Source of the DNA: Cellulomonas fimi
Lineage (GTDB): Bacteria > Actinomycetota > Actinomycetes > Actinomycetales > Cellulomonadaceae
Direction of reading: 5' to 3'
Assembly (NCBI RefSeq): GCF_028527925.1
Contig: NZ_JAPESW010000003.1
Coordinates: 1 to 64,000, forward strand
DNA length: 64,000 nt
Part shown: in pieces, positions 18,108 through 26,705 of the stretch
Layout: the number at the start of each line of letters is the position of its first letter
How positions within the stretch are numbered: the first letter of the stretch is position 1
The notes under the pieces: generated by a model
What the model was told of the DNA's origin: nothing
The model's input: the letters and a program-made list of their open reading frames with translations, nothing else
Databases searched by the model: none
Translations under genes and position numbers: made by a program

Positions 18108-18551
18108 TCAGTCGGCGATGTCGAGCTCGAACCAGACCGTCTTGCCGGGGTGACCGTCGGCCCGCGCGGTGGTCCCCCACGACTCCGCGAGCGCCTCGAC
18201 GAGCGCCAGACCGCGGCCGCTCGGAGCCGTCGGCTCGGGGTGCGACACGGTGGGGTGGCCGCCGCCGTCGTCGGTCACGCCGACCCGCACGGTGCGCTGC
18301 CCGACGCTCACGTGCACGTGCACGAGACCCTCGGACGGCCCGTGCAGCACCGCGTTCGACACGAGCTCGCCCGTCAGCAGCTCGACCACCTGGTTGACCG
18401 CACCGGTCACGCCGGCGTCGGCCACGGTCCGCATGACCCAGTGCCGCGCGGCTCGCGGCGCGGAGCGCTCGGCGCGCACGACGACCTCGTCGTCCACCCG
18501 CCACTCCCGCCGGAGGCTCGCGGCGCTCCTCAGGTCTCGCACGTCACCCAC
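18108..18551 (-). CDS. RsbW-like ATP-binding regulatory kinase (HATPase)
   Basis: 147 aa. It has the GHKL ATPase fold of anti-sigma serine kinases: the N-box ELLTGELVSNAVLHG, the G1-like VGVTDDGGGHP and G2 GRGLALVEALAESWG, ending in the strand KTVWFELDIA. Streptomyces genomes carry many such small proteins that partner with anti-anti-sigma factors or PP2C phosphatases; no partner is adjacent here. Start GTG 18551 is weakly supported (no clear ribosome binding site). Confidence 0.75.
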   Translation of the reverse strand: MGDVRDLRSAASLRREWRVDDEVVVRAERSAPRAARHWVMRTVADAGVTGAVNQVVELLTGELVSNAVLHGPSEGLVHVHVSVGQRTVRVGVTDDGGGHPTVSHPEPTAPSGRGLALVEALAESWGTTARADGHPGKTVWFELDIAD

Positions 18552-18640
18552 CCGTCAAGGGTGCCCGAACGTCCGCCGTCGCGCCGGGCGGACGCCGACG
18601 CGTCCGGGTGACGTGCACATGACCTGCACAACGACGCTGG

Positions 18641-19006
18641 TCAGGAGCGGTGCTCGACGAGGCCCACGAGGTTGCCGTCGGGGTCGCGGACGAACGCCTG
18701 CCACTCGTCGGTGCCGGCCGGCCCGAGGGTGCCGTCGTCGTGCCGGAAGATGACGTGGGGCTCGCCCTCGACGGGGACGCCCGCGGCCCGGAGCCGCTCG
18801 ACGGTGGCCGCCACGTCGTCGACGCGCAGGTACAGCAGCGCCGAGGGCGCCCCGGTGTCGAGCAGCAGGCGGACGCCGTCGAGGTCGAAGAACAGCAGGC
18901 CGGGCGGGTCGAACCGTGCGGTCGGTCCGCGCCCGAGCAGGTCGGTGTAGAAGGCCGCGGCGCGGTCGAGGTCCGTGGCGCGCTGCGCCACCTGCACGAG
19001 GCTCAT
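18641..19006 (-). CDS. VOC (glyoxalase/bleomycin-resistance fold) protein
   Basis: 121 aa, the usual size. A beta-alpha-beta-beta-beta module is seen twice: VQVAQRATDLDRAAAFYTDLLGRGP and FFDLDGVRLLL, then LYLRVDDVAATVERLRAAGVPV and FVRDPDGNLVGLVEHR. This is the classic pattern with the DPDGN loop near the end. The metal ligands are not the full glyoxalase I set, so the substrate cannot be given. It is divergent from the 69-aa ORF at 19201; a perfect 22-bp palindrome lies between them. Confidence 0.82.
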   Translation of the reverse strand: MSLVQVAQRATDLDRAAAFYTDLLGRGPTARFDPPGLLFFDLDGVRLLLDTGAPSALLYLRVDDVAATVERLRAAGVPVEGEPHVIFRHDDGTLGPAGTDEWQAFVRDPDGNLVGLVEHRS

Positions 19007-19068
19007 GGGCCCATGCTCCCGCGCGCCGCGCGCACTGGACAGACCCCGACGTCGCCGCTGGTCACGCG

Positions 19069-19090
19069 GCGTCTGAGGTACCTCAGACGC
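19069..19090. promoter_or_regulatory. Perfect 22-bp palindrome, candidate operator
   Basis: The half-site GCGTCTGAGGT is followed directly by its exact complement ACCTCAGACGC, with no spacer. It lies 63 bases before the VOC start (minus strand) and 111 bases before the 69-aa ORF (plus strand). A gapless palindrome of this length suits a dimeric regulator better than a terminator. The regulator is unknown; the LAL protein at 19407 is one candidate. Confidence 0.6.
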
Positions 19091-19200
19091 GCCTCACCCC
19101 GATCCGGTCGCCAGGACCCGTCGACCGACCGATCCGGACCGGGGGGCCTCACGAGCATCGTCAAGGTCGTCGGAGAAGGCATCGCGAGGAGGAGGACACC

Positions 19201-19410
19201 ATGACCGAGCTCTGGGGACCGGCGCTCGACGCCGAGCTCGCGTTCCGCCGCGAGCAGCTCGTGCAGGCCGCGCGTCCGCGGGAGGCGGCGCGCGGCACGA
19301 CCCGTCCCGTGGTCGCCGACCGGCGCACCGCCCGCCCCGGCCACCGCCGGGGGGAAGCGGTGCGTGGGTGGCTGCTGCGAGGATCGGGGGCGTGGCACGT
19401 GGCCCGATGA
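19201..19410 (+). CDS. 69-aa basic protein coupled to LAL regulator
   Basis: MTELWGPALDAELAFRREQL starts after a very strong ribosome binding site (GGAGGAGG, 5 bases before ATG). The protein is strongly basic, with 16 Arg, and has no TM. Its TGA overlaps the ATG of the LAL gene (ATGA at 19407-19410), so the two are probably translated together. I do not recognise it. It could be a small partner of the regulator, or an upstream ORF whose translation sets the regulator's level. Confidence 0.6.
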   Translation: MTELWGPALDAELAFRREQLVQAARPREAARGTTRPVVADRRTARPGHRRGEAVRGWLLRGSGAWHVAR

Positions 19411-22307
19411 GCACACCGTTCGTCGCCCGCGCGGCGCAGGTCTCCGAGCTGACGGAGGGCCTGCGCCGCGCGGCTGCGGGCGACCCCGCAGCCGTCCTGC
19501 TGGCGGCCGACGCCGGGGTCGGCAAGTCGCGGCTGCTGCGGCACGTCGCCGACCTGGCCGCGGCCGACGGCGCGCGCGTCGTGCTGGCGCACTGCGTCGA
19601 CCTCGGCGAGATGGGTCTGCCGTACCTGCCGTTCACCGAGGCGCTGGTCCAGCTGCGCGAGCTCGACCCGGAGGCCGTCGACGCGGTCGTGGCGCAGCGA
19701 CCGGCGCTGCGCCGGCTGCTGCCCGGCGCCGAGGTCGTCGACGGCCCTGCGGACGACGCCTCCGGTCGCCTGCAGCTGTTCGACGGCGTCGTGGAGGTGC
19801 TCGCCGCCGTCGGGTCGGCCGAGCACCCGCTGCTCCTCGTCCTCGAGGACCTGCACTGGGCGGACGCGTCGTCGCGCGACGTGCTGCGGTTCGCGGTGTC
19901 CCGGCTGCGCGACCAGCACGTGCTGATCGTCGGCTCGTACCGGACGGACGACCTGCACCGCCGCCACCCCTGGCGCCCCGTCGCGGCGGAGCTCGTGCGG
20001 CACCCGCGGGTGTCCCGGCTCGACCTGCCGCCGTTCGACGAGGACGAGCTGCGCGAGTTCGCCGCCGCGGTCGCGGGCGGCCCGCTGCCGGACGCGACGC
20101 TGCGCAGCGTGCTCGACCGCTCGGAGGGCAACGCGTACTTCGCGGAGGAGCTCGTGGAGGCGGGCGCGGACGGCGACACGCTGCCGTGGTCGCTCGCCGA
20201 CGTCCTGCGCACGCGTCTGGAGGTGCTGGACCCCGCCGTGCAGCACCTCGCCCGCGTCGCGGCGGCCGCGGGCCGGCGCGTCACGGAGCCGCTGCTGCGC
20301 GCTGCGGTCGCGGCGAACGGCCACCCCGACCTCGCGCCGCCGGGCGCGCTCGACGCCGCGCTGCGGGAGGCGGTCGCGCACCACGTGCTGGTCGGCGACG
20401 GCTGGCACATCGCGTTCCGGCACGCGCTGCTCGCCGAGGCCGTGTACGCGGACCTGCTGCCGGGCGAGCAGTCCGCGCTGCACCGCGCCTACCTGCGCGC
20501 GCTGCACGACGACCCGTCGCTCGGGACGGCGTCGCAGCTCGCCTGGCACGCGCTGCGCGCGCCCGACCTGCCGACCGCGCTCACGGCGTCGCGCGAGGCA
20601 GCCCGGCAGGCGCACGACCTGCTCGCGCCCGTCGAGGAGCTGCGCCACCTCGAGGTCGTGCTGCGCCTGTGGCAGGCGGTGCCGGAGACGACCGCGACGC
20701 TCGACGACGACCACGTCGCGGTGCTCGACGCGGCCGCGACGGCCGCCGGCAAGGCCGGACAGCTCGACCGCGCCATCCAGCTGACGCGCGCGGCGGTCGA
20801 CGAGGCCGCGGGTGACCCGACCCGGCAGGCCGCGCTGCGCACGTGCCTCGCGCGTCACCTCACGAGCGCCGAGCGAGGCCGCGAGGCGATGGGCGTCGCG
20901 CGGCTGGCGGTCGAGCGGCTGCCGGAGCCGTCCGCGCAGCGCGCGTGGGCGCTCGCGACGTACGCGCGCGCGGCGCTCAACTGCGACGAGGACGACGAGG
21001 CGGAGCAGGCCGCCGGCGAGGCGGTCGCCGTCGCGCGGGACGCCGGCGCGGTCGACGCGGAGGCGGACGCGCTCACGACGCTCGCCGTGCTCGTGGTGGA
21101 CGACAAGGACCGCGCCGCCGGGCTGCTCGCGGACGCGCTCGTGCTCGCTCGCCGGTCGGGCGACCTGTCGACCGAGCTGCGGACCATGTACAACCTCGCG
21201 AACAACCGCTACTACGCGGGCGACGTCGCGCGCGCGACGGAGATCGGCGACGAGGCAGTCGAGCGCGCCCGGTCGTCGGGGATGCTGTGGAGCACGTACG
21301 CGATCGAGATGCTCATGCTCGGGCACCTGTTCCGGTTCGTGCAGGGCGACCTGTCGCCGGGGCCGGTGCGGACCGACATCCCCGAGCCGCTGGCGCCGAC
21401 CGAGCGGCTCATGACGCTCTACGCGGCGGTCGCGCGCGGTGACGACGACGCGGTCGAGCGCGGACGGGCCCTGGAGGCGCACTGGTCGCGCGACGGGATC
21501 GTCGCGCTCGTCGGCGGCGGCTGCACGGTCGACGCCCTCACGTGGCGGGGCGAGCTCGACGAGGCGGTCGACCTCGCGCTGCGCGTCATCGAGCACCTCG
21601 GCCGGGAGTGGAGCGACTACTTCCTCGGCGGCATCTGGCTGTCCGCGCTCGCGCTGTCGGCGCTTGCCGACGCCGCCGCGCAGGAGCGCCTGCTCGGGCG
21701 CGACGTGACCGCGCGCGTCGCGCTCGGCGACCGGCTGCTCGACCGCGCCCGCACGACGGCCGACCGCGGCCGCCCGCGCGGTGGCGTGCTGGGGCCCGAG
21801 GGGCGCGCGTGGCTGCTGCGCGCGCACGCGGAGCACGGCCGGCTGGTCGGCACGAACGACCCGCAGACGTGGCGCGCGACGCTCGAGGAGTTCGGGTACG
21901 GCCACCGCTACGAGACGGCGCGCACGCGCTGGCGGCTCGCGGAGGCGCTGCTCGAGCACGGCGACCGCGACGCGGCACGTGACGAGGCGGCCACCGCGCT
22001 CGCCGAGGCGGACGCGATGGGCGCGGTCCCGTTGGCGACCGCCGTGCGTGGGCTCGCGCGGCGCGGGCGGCTCGACCTGCCGGGCGTCCGGGTCGCGGGC
22101 GCCGACGTCCTGACCGCGCGCGAGGTCGAGGTGCTCGGGCTCGTCGCGCAGGGCCTGTCGAACCGGCAGATCGGCGAGAAGCTCTTCATCTCCGGCAAGA
22201 CGGTGTCGGTGCACATCTCGAACCTGCTCGCGAAGCTCGGGGTGTCCGGGCGCGCCGAGGCCGTGTCGGTCGCGCACCAGCGAGGGCTCATCGGTTCCGA
22301 CGTGTGA
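19407..22307 (+). CDS. LAL-type LuxR family transcriptional regulator
   Basis: 966 aa, full length for the family. The N-terminal AAA/STAND ATPase begins FVARAAQVSELTEG. Its P-loop is AADAGVGKSRLL (K40), and Walker B is LLLVLEDLHWADASS. A long TPR-like helical middle (about 380-870) follows. The C-terminal LuxR HTH reads LTAREVEVLGLVAQGLSNRQIGE, then KTVSVHISNLLAKLGVSGRAEAV, at about 895-960. ATP-dependent activators of this class bind an inducer through the helical middle. ATG 19407 was chosen because it overlaps the upstream ORF and the conserved start follows. It is the intact counterpart of the truncated ATPase at 174. Confidence 0.9.
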   Translation: MSTPFVARAAQVSELTEGLRRAAAGDPAAVLLAADAGVGKSRLLRHVADLAAADGARVVLAHCVDLGEMGLPYLPFTEALVQLRELDPEAVDAVVAQRPALRRLLPGAEVVDGPADDASGRLQLFDGVVEVLAAVGSAEHPLLLVLEDLHWADASSRDVLRFAVSRLRDQHVLIVGSYRTDDLHRRHPWRPVAAELVRHPRVSRLDLPPFDEDELREFAAAVAGGPLPDATLRSVLDRSEGNAYFAEELVEAGADGDTLPWSLADVLRTRLEVLDPAVQHLARVAAAAGRRVTEPLLRAAVAANGHPDLAPPGALDAALREAVAHHVLVGDGWHIAFRHALLAEAVYADLLPGEQSALHRAYLRALHDDPSLGTASQLAWHALRAPDLPTALTASREAARQAHDLLAPVEELRHLEVVLRLWQAVPETTATLDDDHVAVLDAAATAAGKAGQLDRAIQLTRAAVDEAAGDPTRQAALRTCLARHLTSAERGREAMGVARLAVERLPEPSAQRAWALATYARAALNCDEDDEAEQAAGEAVAVARDAGAVDAEADALTTLAVLVVDDKDRAAGLLADALVLARRSGDLSTELRTMYNLANNRYYAGDVARATEIGDEAVERARSSGMLWSTYAIEMLMLGHLFRFVQGDLSPGPVRTDIPEPLAPTERLMTLYAAVARGDDDAVERGRALEAHWSRDGIVALVGGGCTVDALTWRGELDEAVDLALRVIEHLGREWSDYFLGGIWLSALALSALADAAAQERLLGRDVTARVALGDRLLDRARTTADRGRPRGGVLGPEGRAWLLRAHAEHGRLVGTNDPQTWRATLEEFGYGHRYETARTRWRLAEALLEHGDRDAARDEAATALAEADAMGAVPLATAVRGLARRGRLDLPGVRVAGADVLTAREVEVLGLVAQGLSNRQIGEKLFISGKTVSVHISNLLAKLGVSGRAEAVSVAHQRGLIGSDV

Positions 22308-22315
22308 CGGGACGC

Positions 22316-22321
22316 TACGGT
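22316..22321 (+). promoter_or_regulatory. -10 box TACGGT, leaderless start
   Basis: TACGGT with 8 bases to GTG 22330, located immediately after the LAL stop. The downstream gene can therefore be transcribed independently. Confidence 0.45.
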
Positions 22322-22329
22322 CGGTCCTC

Positions 22330-22887
22330 GTGATCGTGTGGCTCAACGGCACCCACGGCGTCGGCAAGACGACGACCGCCGCACTCGTGCAGCAGCTCCT
22401 GCCGGACTCCCACGTGCTCGACGCGGAGAAGGTCGGCGAGACCCTCATGGACGTCTCGCCTGGCCTCCCCGCGACGGACAACTTCCAGCACTGGGACCCG
22501 TGGCGCCCGCTCGTCGTGGACACCGCCCGACGCGTGCTGGACTACACGGGCGGGACGCTCGTGATGCCGATGACGGTCCTGGTCGAGGCCTACTGGCGCG
22601 AGATCGCCGACGGGCTCGCGGAGCACGGCATCCCGGTCCGGCACGTCGTGCTGCACGCCGATCGCGAGACGCTGCTCGCGCGCATCGCGGGTGAGCACGC
22701 CGTGCCGTCGCCGTTCCGCCTGCAGTACGTCGACGCCTACGCGGAGGCCGCCCGCACCTGGCTGCACGCCGCGGCGGAGGTCGTCGACACGACGCACCTC
22801 ACCCCGGCGCAGGCCGCCCGGCAGGTGGTGGACGGTCGGGGGGTGCCGGCACCGGGCGACGCGCCCGCGTCGGCGGCGACCGCCTGA
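22330..22887 (+). CDS. TmrB-like P-loop ATP-binding protein
   Basis: 185 aa from GTG 22330. MIVWLNGTHGVGKTTTAAL is a kinase-type Walker A (K13) at the very start. DAEKVGETL, FQHWDPWRPL and LVMPMTVLVEAYWREI match the tunicamycin-resistance protein TmrB of Bacillus in order and spacing, and VVLHADRETLLARI fits the lid/Walker region. TmrB binds ATP and tunicamycin at the membrane; whether this homologue does so is unknown. The start is supported by a -10 box 8 bases upstream and the strand beginning at residue 2. Confidence 0.75.
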   Translation: MIVWLNGTHGVGKTTTAALVQQLLPDSHVLDAEKVGETLMDVSPGLPATDNFQHWDPWRPLVVDTARRVLDYTGGTLVMPMTVLVEAYWREIADGLAEHGIPVRHVVLHADRETLLARIAGEHAVPSPFRLQYVDAYAEAARTWLHAAAEVVDTTHLTPAQAARQVVDGRGVPAPGDAPASAATA

Positions 22888-22957
22888 GACCTCCCCGTCG
22901 CGCGGTCGCGGTCCGGCGACGCGCCGACCTGCACGGGCGCGTGTCGGGGGGCGGCCC

Positions 22958-22963
22958 TACCGT
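22958..22963 (+). promoter_or_regulatory. -10 box TACCGT, leaderless start
   Basis: TACCGT, 7 bases, then ATG 22971. No ribosome binding site. This fixes the LigD-type gene start at 22971 rather than the upstream in-frame codon at 22941. Confidence 0.5.
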
Positions 22964-22970
22964 GGGGCGC

Positions 22971-24041
22971 ATGTCACCGTCGAAGACGCCCGCGGTCGAG
23001 CTCGACGTGCGCGGCCGCACGGTCCGCGTGAGCAGCCCCGACAAGGTGTACTTCCCCGAGCGGGGCCTGACGAAGCTCGACGTCGTGCAGTACTTCGTGT
23101 CCGTGGGCGACGGGATCCTCGGCGCGCTGCTCGACCGCCCGACGACGCTCGAGCGCTGGCCGAAGGGCGTGTTCGAGGGGGCCAAGCTCGCGACCCGCAT
23201 GGACTCGACGGGAGACGCGTTCTACCAGAAGCGCGTCCCGCAGGGTGCCCCGGACTACGTGCGGACCGCCCGCATCGCGTTCCCGAGCGGCCGGACCGCC
23301 GACGAGGTCGCCCCGAGCGAGCTCGCGGTCGTCGCGTGGGCCGCGAACCTCGGGACGCTCACGTTCCACCCCTGGCCGGTGCTCGGCGACGACGTCGACT
23401 CCCCCGACCAGATCCGCATCGACCTCGACCCGCAGCCCGGCACCGACTTCTCCGACGCCGCGCGCGTCGCACCGCACGTGCGCGAGCTCCTCGCCGAGCA
23501 CGGCATGGAGGGCACGCCCAAGACGTCCGGCGGGCGCGGCATCCACGTCTTCGTGCCGATCGAGCCGCGCTGGTCGTTCACCGATGCACGCCGCGCGACC
23601 ATCGCGTTCGGCCGCGAGCTCGAACGCCGCATGCCCGAGCAGGTCACGATGAAGTGGTGGAAGGAGGAGCGCGGCCAGAAGATCTTCGTCGACTACAACC
23701 AGATGGCCCGCGACCGCACGATCGCCTCCGCCTACTCGATCCGCACGAACCCGCGCGCGACCGTGTCCGCACCGCTGCGCTGGGACGAGGTCGGCGACGT
23801 GCACCCCGACGACTTCGACGTCACGACGATGCCCGCGCGGTTCGCCGAGGTCGGCGACCTGTTCGCGCCGCTCGTCGCCCGGGCCGCCCCGCGCTGGTCG
23901 ATCGAGTCGCTGCTCGAGCTCGCCGACAAGCAGGAGCGCGACGAGGGCCACGGAGACCTCCCCTACCCGCCCGAGTACCCGAAGATGCCCGGTGAGCCGA
24001 AGCGGGTCCAGCCCAGCCGCGACCGTGACAGGCCCCGCTGA
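22971..24041 (+). CDS. LigD-type primase-polymerase domain protein
   Basis: 356 aa, a stand-alone polymerase (PrimPol, AEP) domain of the NHEJ ligase LigD. Motifs: SSPDKVYFPERGLTK at the start, FYQKRVPQGAP, WAANLGTLTFHPWP, the metal-binding aspartates in QIRIDLDPQPGTDF, KTSGGRGIHVFVPI, KWWKEERGQKIFVDYNQMARDRT and the C-terminal SIRTNPRATVSAPLRWDEV. It can add ribo- or deoxynucleotides at DNA ends during end joining. No ligase domain, nuclease domain or ku gene is adjacent. The basic tail KRVQPSRDRDRPR overlaps the start of the MFS gene. Confidence 0.88.
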   Translation: MSPSKTPAVELDVRGRTVRVSSPDKVYFPERGLTKLDVVQYFVSVGDGILGALLDRPTTLERWPKGVFEGAKLATRMDSTGDAFYQKRVPQGAPDYVRTARIAFPSGRTADEVAPSELAVVAWAANLGTLTFHPWPVLGDDVDSPDQIRIDLDPQPGTDFSDAARVAPHVRELLAEHGMEGTPKTSGGRGIHVFVPIEPRWSFTDARRATIAFGRELERRMPEQVTMKWWKEERGQKIFVDYNQMARDRTIASAYSIRTNPRATVSAPLRWDEVGDVHPDDFDVTTMPARFAEVGDLFAPLVARAAPRWSIESLLELADKQERDEGHGDLPYPPEYPKMPGEPKRVQPSRDRDRPR

Positions 24042-25524
24042 CGACTCCGGGGCCAGGCGGCCCGACGCGGGCACGGGACCTGGCGGCGGCGCGGGCGCGT
24101 CGACGGTCGTCGAGTACCGGTCGGCACGCGGGCGGTGGGTGCTCGTCGCGACGGTGCTCGGGTCGGCGATCGCGTTCATCGACGCGACCGTCGTCACGAT
24201 CGCCCTGCCGCGCATCGCGGACGAGCTCGACGCGACGACCGCCGACCTGCAGTGGACCGTCAACGGCTATGCGTTGACGCTCGCGGCGTTCCTGCTGCTC
24301 GGAGGCTCGTTGGGCGACCGGTTCGGGCGGCGGCGGGTGTTCCTCGTCGGCGTCGTCTGGTTCGCGGTCGCGTCGCTCGCGTGCGCGCTCGCGCCGACCG
24401 TCGGGCTGCTCGTCGCGGCCCGCGCGCTACAGGGCGTCGGCGGGGCGCTGCTCACACCCGGCTCGCTCGCGATCATCCAGTCGACGTTCGCGGGCGAGGA
24501 CCGGGGCCGGGCCATCGGCGCGTGGTCCGGGCTGGGCGGCATCGCGGGTGCGGTCGCACCGTTCCTCGGCGGCTGGATCGTGGAGGTCACGTCGTGGCGG
24601 TGGGTGTTCGGCATCAACCTGCCGATCGCGGCGGTCGTCGTGGTCGTCGCGCTGCGGGCCGTCCCCGAGACCCTCGACCCGGGTGCCGTGCGACGGCTCG
24701 ACGTCGCGGGGACGGCGCTCGCCGCGCTCGGGCTGGCGGCGCTGACGTGGGCCTTCACGGCGTGGACGGAGGACGGCGCCCTGCGCCCCGGGGTCGCTGC
24801 GGTGCTCGCCGCCGGCGTGCTGGCGCTCGTCGCCTTCGTCGTCGTCGAGTCCCGCGCGGCCGCGCCCCTCGTGCCGCCGCGCCTGTTCCGCTGGCGCCCG
24901 TTCGCCGGCACGAACGCGGCGACGCTCGTCGTGTACGCGGCGCTGTCAGGCGTCTTCTTCTTCCTGGTCGTCACGCTCCAGGTGGTGTCGGGTTACTCGC
25001 CGCTCGCCGCGGGGCTCGCCCCGGTGCCGGTCACGCTGCTCCTCCTGCTGCTGTCGTCGACGTCGGGGGCGCTCGGCGTGCGGCTCGGGCCGCGACTGCC
25101 GATGACCGTCGGCCCGCTCGTCTGCGCCGTCGCGACCGTGCTGCTCGCCGGGATCGGCCCGTCGGCGCCCTACCTGACGGCGGTCCTGCCGGGCGTCCTG
25201 CTGTTCGGCCTCGGCCTCGCGGTCGTCGTCGCACCGCTCACGACGACCGCGCTCGCGTCGGCGCCCGACCGTCTGGCGGGGGTCGCGTCGGGGGTCAACA
25301 ACGCGGTCGCGCGCGTCGCCGGCCTCCTCGGGATCGCCGTCCTGCCGCTGGTCGCGGGCGTCGGCAGCGCCGGGCTCACCGACCCCGCGACGCTCGTCGA
25401 CGCGCACCGCGTGGCGATGCTCGTGTGCGCCGGGCTCCTCGCCGCGGGGGGCGTCGTCTCCTGGTGCACGGTGCCGTCGTCCGCCGACGCGGTCCGCCCG
25501 CCCGCCGACCGCGACGCCGGCTGA
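23992..25524 (+). CDS. DHA2-type MFS drug exporter (14 TM)
   Basis: 510 aa as given. Fourteen hydrophobic segments fit the EmrB/QacA family of proton-driven multidrug exporters. Diagnostic motifs: GSAIAFIDATVVTIALPRIADEL (TM1), LGGSLGDRFGRRRVFLVG (motif A) and ARALQGVGGALLTPGSLAII (motif C). The start is uncertain: GTG 23992 overlaps the LigD-type gene by 50 bases, GTG 24025 by 17, and neither has a ribosome binding site. No adjacent TetR/MarR regulator is seen. The substrate is unknown. Confidence 0.85.
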   Translation: MSRSGSSPAATVTGPADDSGARRPDAGTGPGGGAGASTVVEYRSARGRWVLVATVLGSAIAFIDATVVTIALPRIADELDATTADLQWTVNGYALTLAAFLLLGGSLGDRFGRRRVFLVGVVWFAVASLACALAPTVGLLVAARALQGVGGALLTPGSLAIIQSTFAGEDRGRAIGAWSGLGGIAGAVAPFLGGWIVEVTSWRWVFGINLPIAAVVVVVALRAVPETLDPGAVRRLDVAGTALAALGLAALTWAFTAWTEDGALRPGVAAVLAAGVLALVAFVVVESRAAAPLVPPRLFRWRPFAGTNAATLVVYAALSGVFFFLVVTLQVVSGYSPLAAGLAPVPVTLLLLLLSSTSGALGVRLGPRLPMTVGPLVCAVATVLLAGIGPSAPYLTAVLPGVLLFGLGLAVVVAPLTTTALASAPDRLAGVASGVNNAVARVAGLLGIAVLPLVAGVGSAGLTDPATLVDAHRVAMLVCAGLLAAGGVVSWCTVPSSADAVRPPADRDAG

Positions 25525-25532
25525 CCGGCGCC

Positions 25533-26528
25533 TCAGCCGCGGTACTCGAAGTGCCAGTACTCAGGGTTCGAGCCGTTCTGCCGCGCCCAGGACGGCACGA
25601 CCCACCCGTACGACGGCCCGTTCGCGACCAGCCAGTCCCGCTGCGGCGTGCCCCAGCCGTACTCGCACGGCAGCTCGGGGACGTCCATCGCGAGGCCCGT
25701 CCCGTGCGACGACGTGCCCGGCACCGCCGCGACCGTGCCGAGGGCCTCGCGCATCGCGACCTGCGTCGCGTAGTCGCGGTAGGTGAGGTCCAGGTCGAGG
25801 TCGTGCCCGAACCGCGCACGGAACGCGACGTTGAGGCGCTCGAGCGCGGCCGTCGCGTCATTGCGCAGGTAGTACGGCGTGCCGCGCGGGTCGACGTCCC
25901 ACGACACCGCGGTGAGCGCCGACGGCGGCAGCTTCCCGTTGGACCCGTCGCCGCCGTCGGTCGCGGGCGACGTGTAGAACGGCGGACCGTTGTACGTGGT
26001 CTCGCACGACGGGGGCGCCTTCCCGCCGCCGGGGCCGCTGCCGCTCGCGCTCCCGCCGGACGGCGCCGCCGGACGGGCCGCGCGTGCCGCGGCCGCGTCC
26101 TGCGCCTGCTGCCACTGCGTGTGCGCCTGCGCGACGGTCGCGTCCGCGGCCGCGAGGCTCGCCGCGACCCGACGGGCCGTCGCGACGGACGCACCGGGCG
26201 CCGCGGAGGCCGCGTCCGCCTCGGCGAGCACCGCCGCGAGCGCCTGGCGGACCGCGTCGTCCTCGACCTTCCCCTCCGTCGCCGCGAGCGTCGACCGGGC
26301 CTGCTCGGCGACCGCCGCGAGCGCCGCACCCGCCGCGTCGCGCGTCGTCACCGTGACCGCGCGCCCGACCGCCGCGTCCGACGCGCCCCACAGGCTGACG
26401 TCCCCGTCCCACGACCCGACGGCGTCGTCGACACGGACCACCGCCGCCTGCTCGTCGCGCTCGCGCTCCCGCCGGTCGACGTGCGCCCACGCGCCCGCAC
26501 CGCCGCCGACGAGGACGACGGCGGCCAC
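25533..26528 (-). CDS. Second M15-family D,D-carboxypeptidase-like protein
   Basis: 331 aa from GTG 26528. A hydrophobic N-terminus (VAAVVLVGGGAGAWAHV) is followed by a helical Ala-rich stalk (about 30-165), a Gly/Ser linker and an M15 domain. Metal ligands are in SSHGTGLAMD and WHFEY. The domain is clearly paralogous to that at 1468 (shared PSALTAVSWD / NDATAALERLN / YRDYATQVAMRE patterns). The signal segment lacks the usual positive start. An in-frame ATC at 26555, with GGGAG five bases before it, would add IQVRLVAAA and supply an Arg, so a non-standard start cannot be excluded. It is convergent with the MFS gene, 8 bases apart. Confidence 0.78.
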   Translation of the reverse strand: MAAVVLVGGGAGAWAHVDRRERERDEQAAVVRVDDAVGSWDGDVSLWGASDAAVGRAVTVTTRDAAGAALAAVAEQARSTLAATEGKVEDDAVRQALAAVLAEADAASAAPGASVATARRVAASLAAADATVAQAHTQWQQAQDAAAARAARPAAPSGGSASGSGPGGGKAPPSCETTYNGPPFYTSPATDGGDGSNGKLPPSALTAVSWDVDPRGTPYYLRNDATAALERLNVAFRARFGHDLDLDLTYRDYATQVAMREALGTVAAVPGTSSHGTGLAMDVPELPCEYGWGTPQRDWLVANGPSYGWVVPSWARQNGSNPEYWHFEYRG

Positions 26529-26705
26529 CGCGGCGGCGACGAGACGGACCTGGATGCTGGCTCCCGGGGACGAGGACGGCGGTACGTGCGCCGTCGTTCG
26601 GCGGCCAGGCTAACCACGCCCGCGCGGCCTCGCCCACCGGCCGCGCGTCACCGAGCGCAAGCACGCAGGTCACGCCCGCCATACGGAGGAACCGCCGGCC
26701 GCCGT

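Noticed and set aside
18556..18585. GTCAAG followed by a CCGTCG-type box, a possible fourth sigma-28-like site
   Set aside because: No plus-strand gene follows it, and the -10 does not fit GNCNGA at the right distance.
19158..19185. GTCAAGG upstream of the 69-aa ORF as a sigma-28-like site
   Set aside because: No GNCNGA box at 14-17 bases; the ORF also has a strong ribosome binding site, unlike the three leaderless genes.
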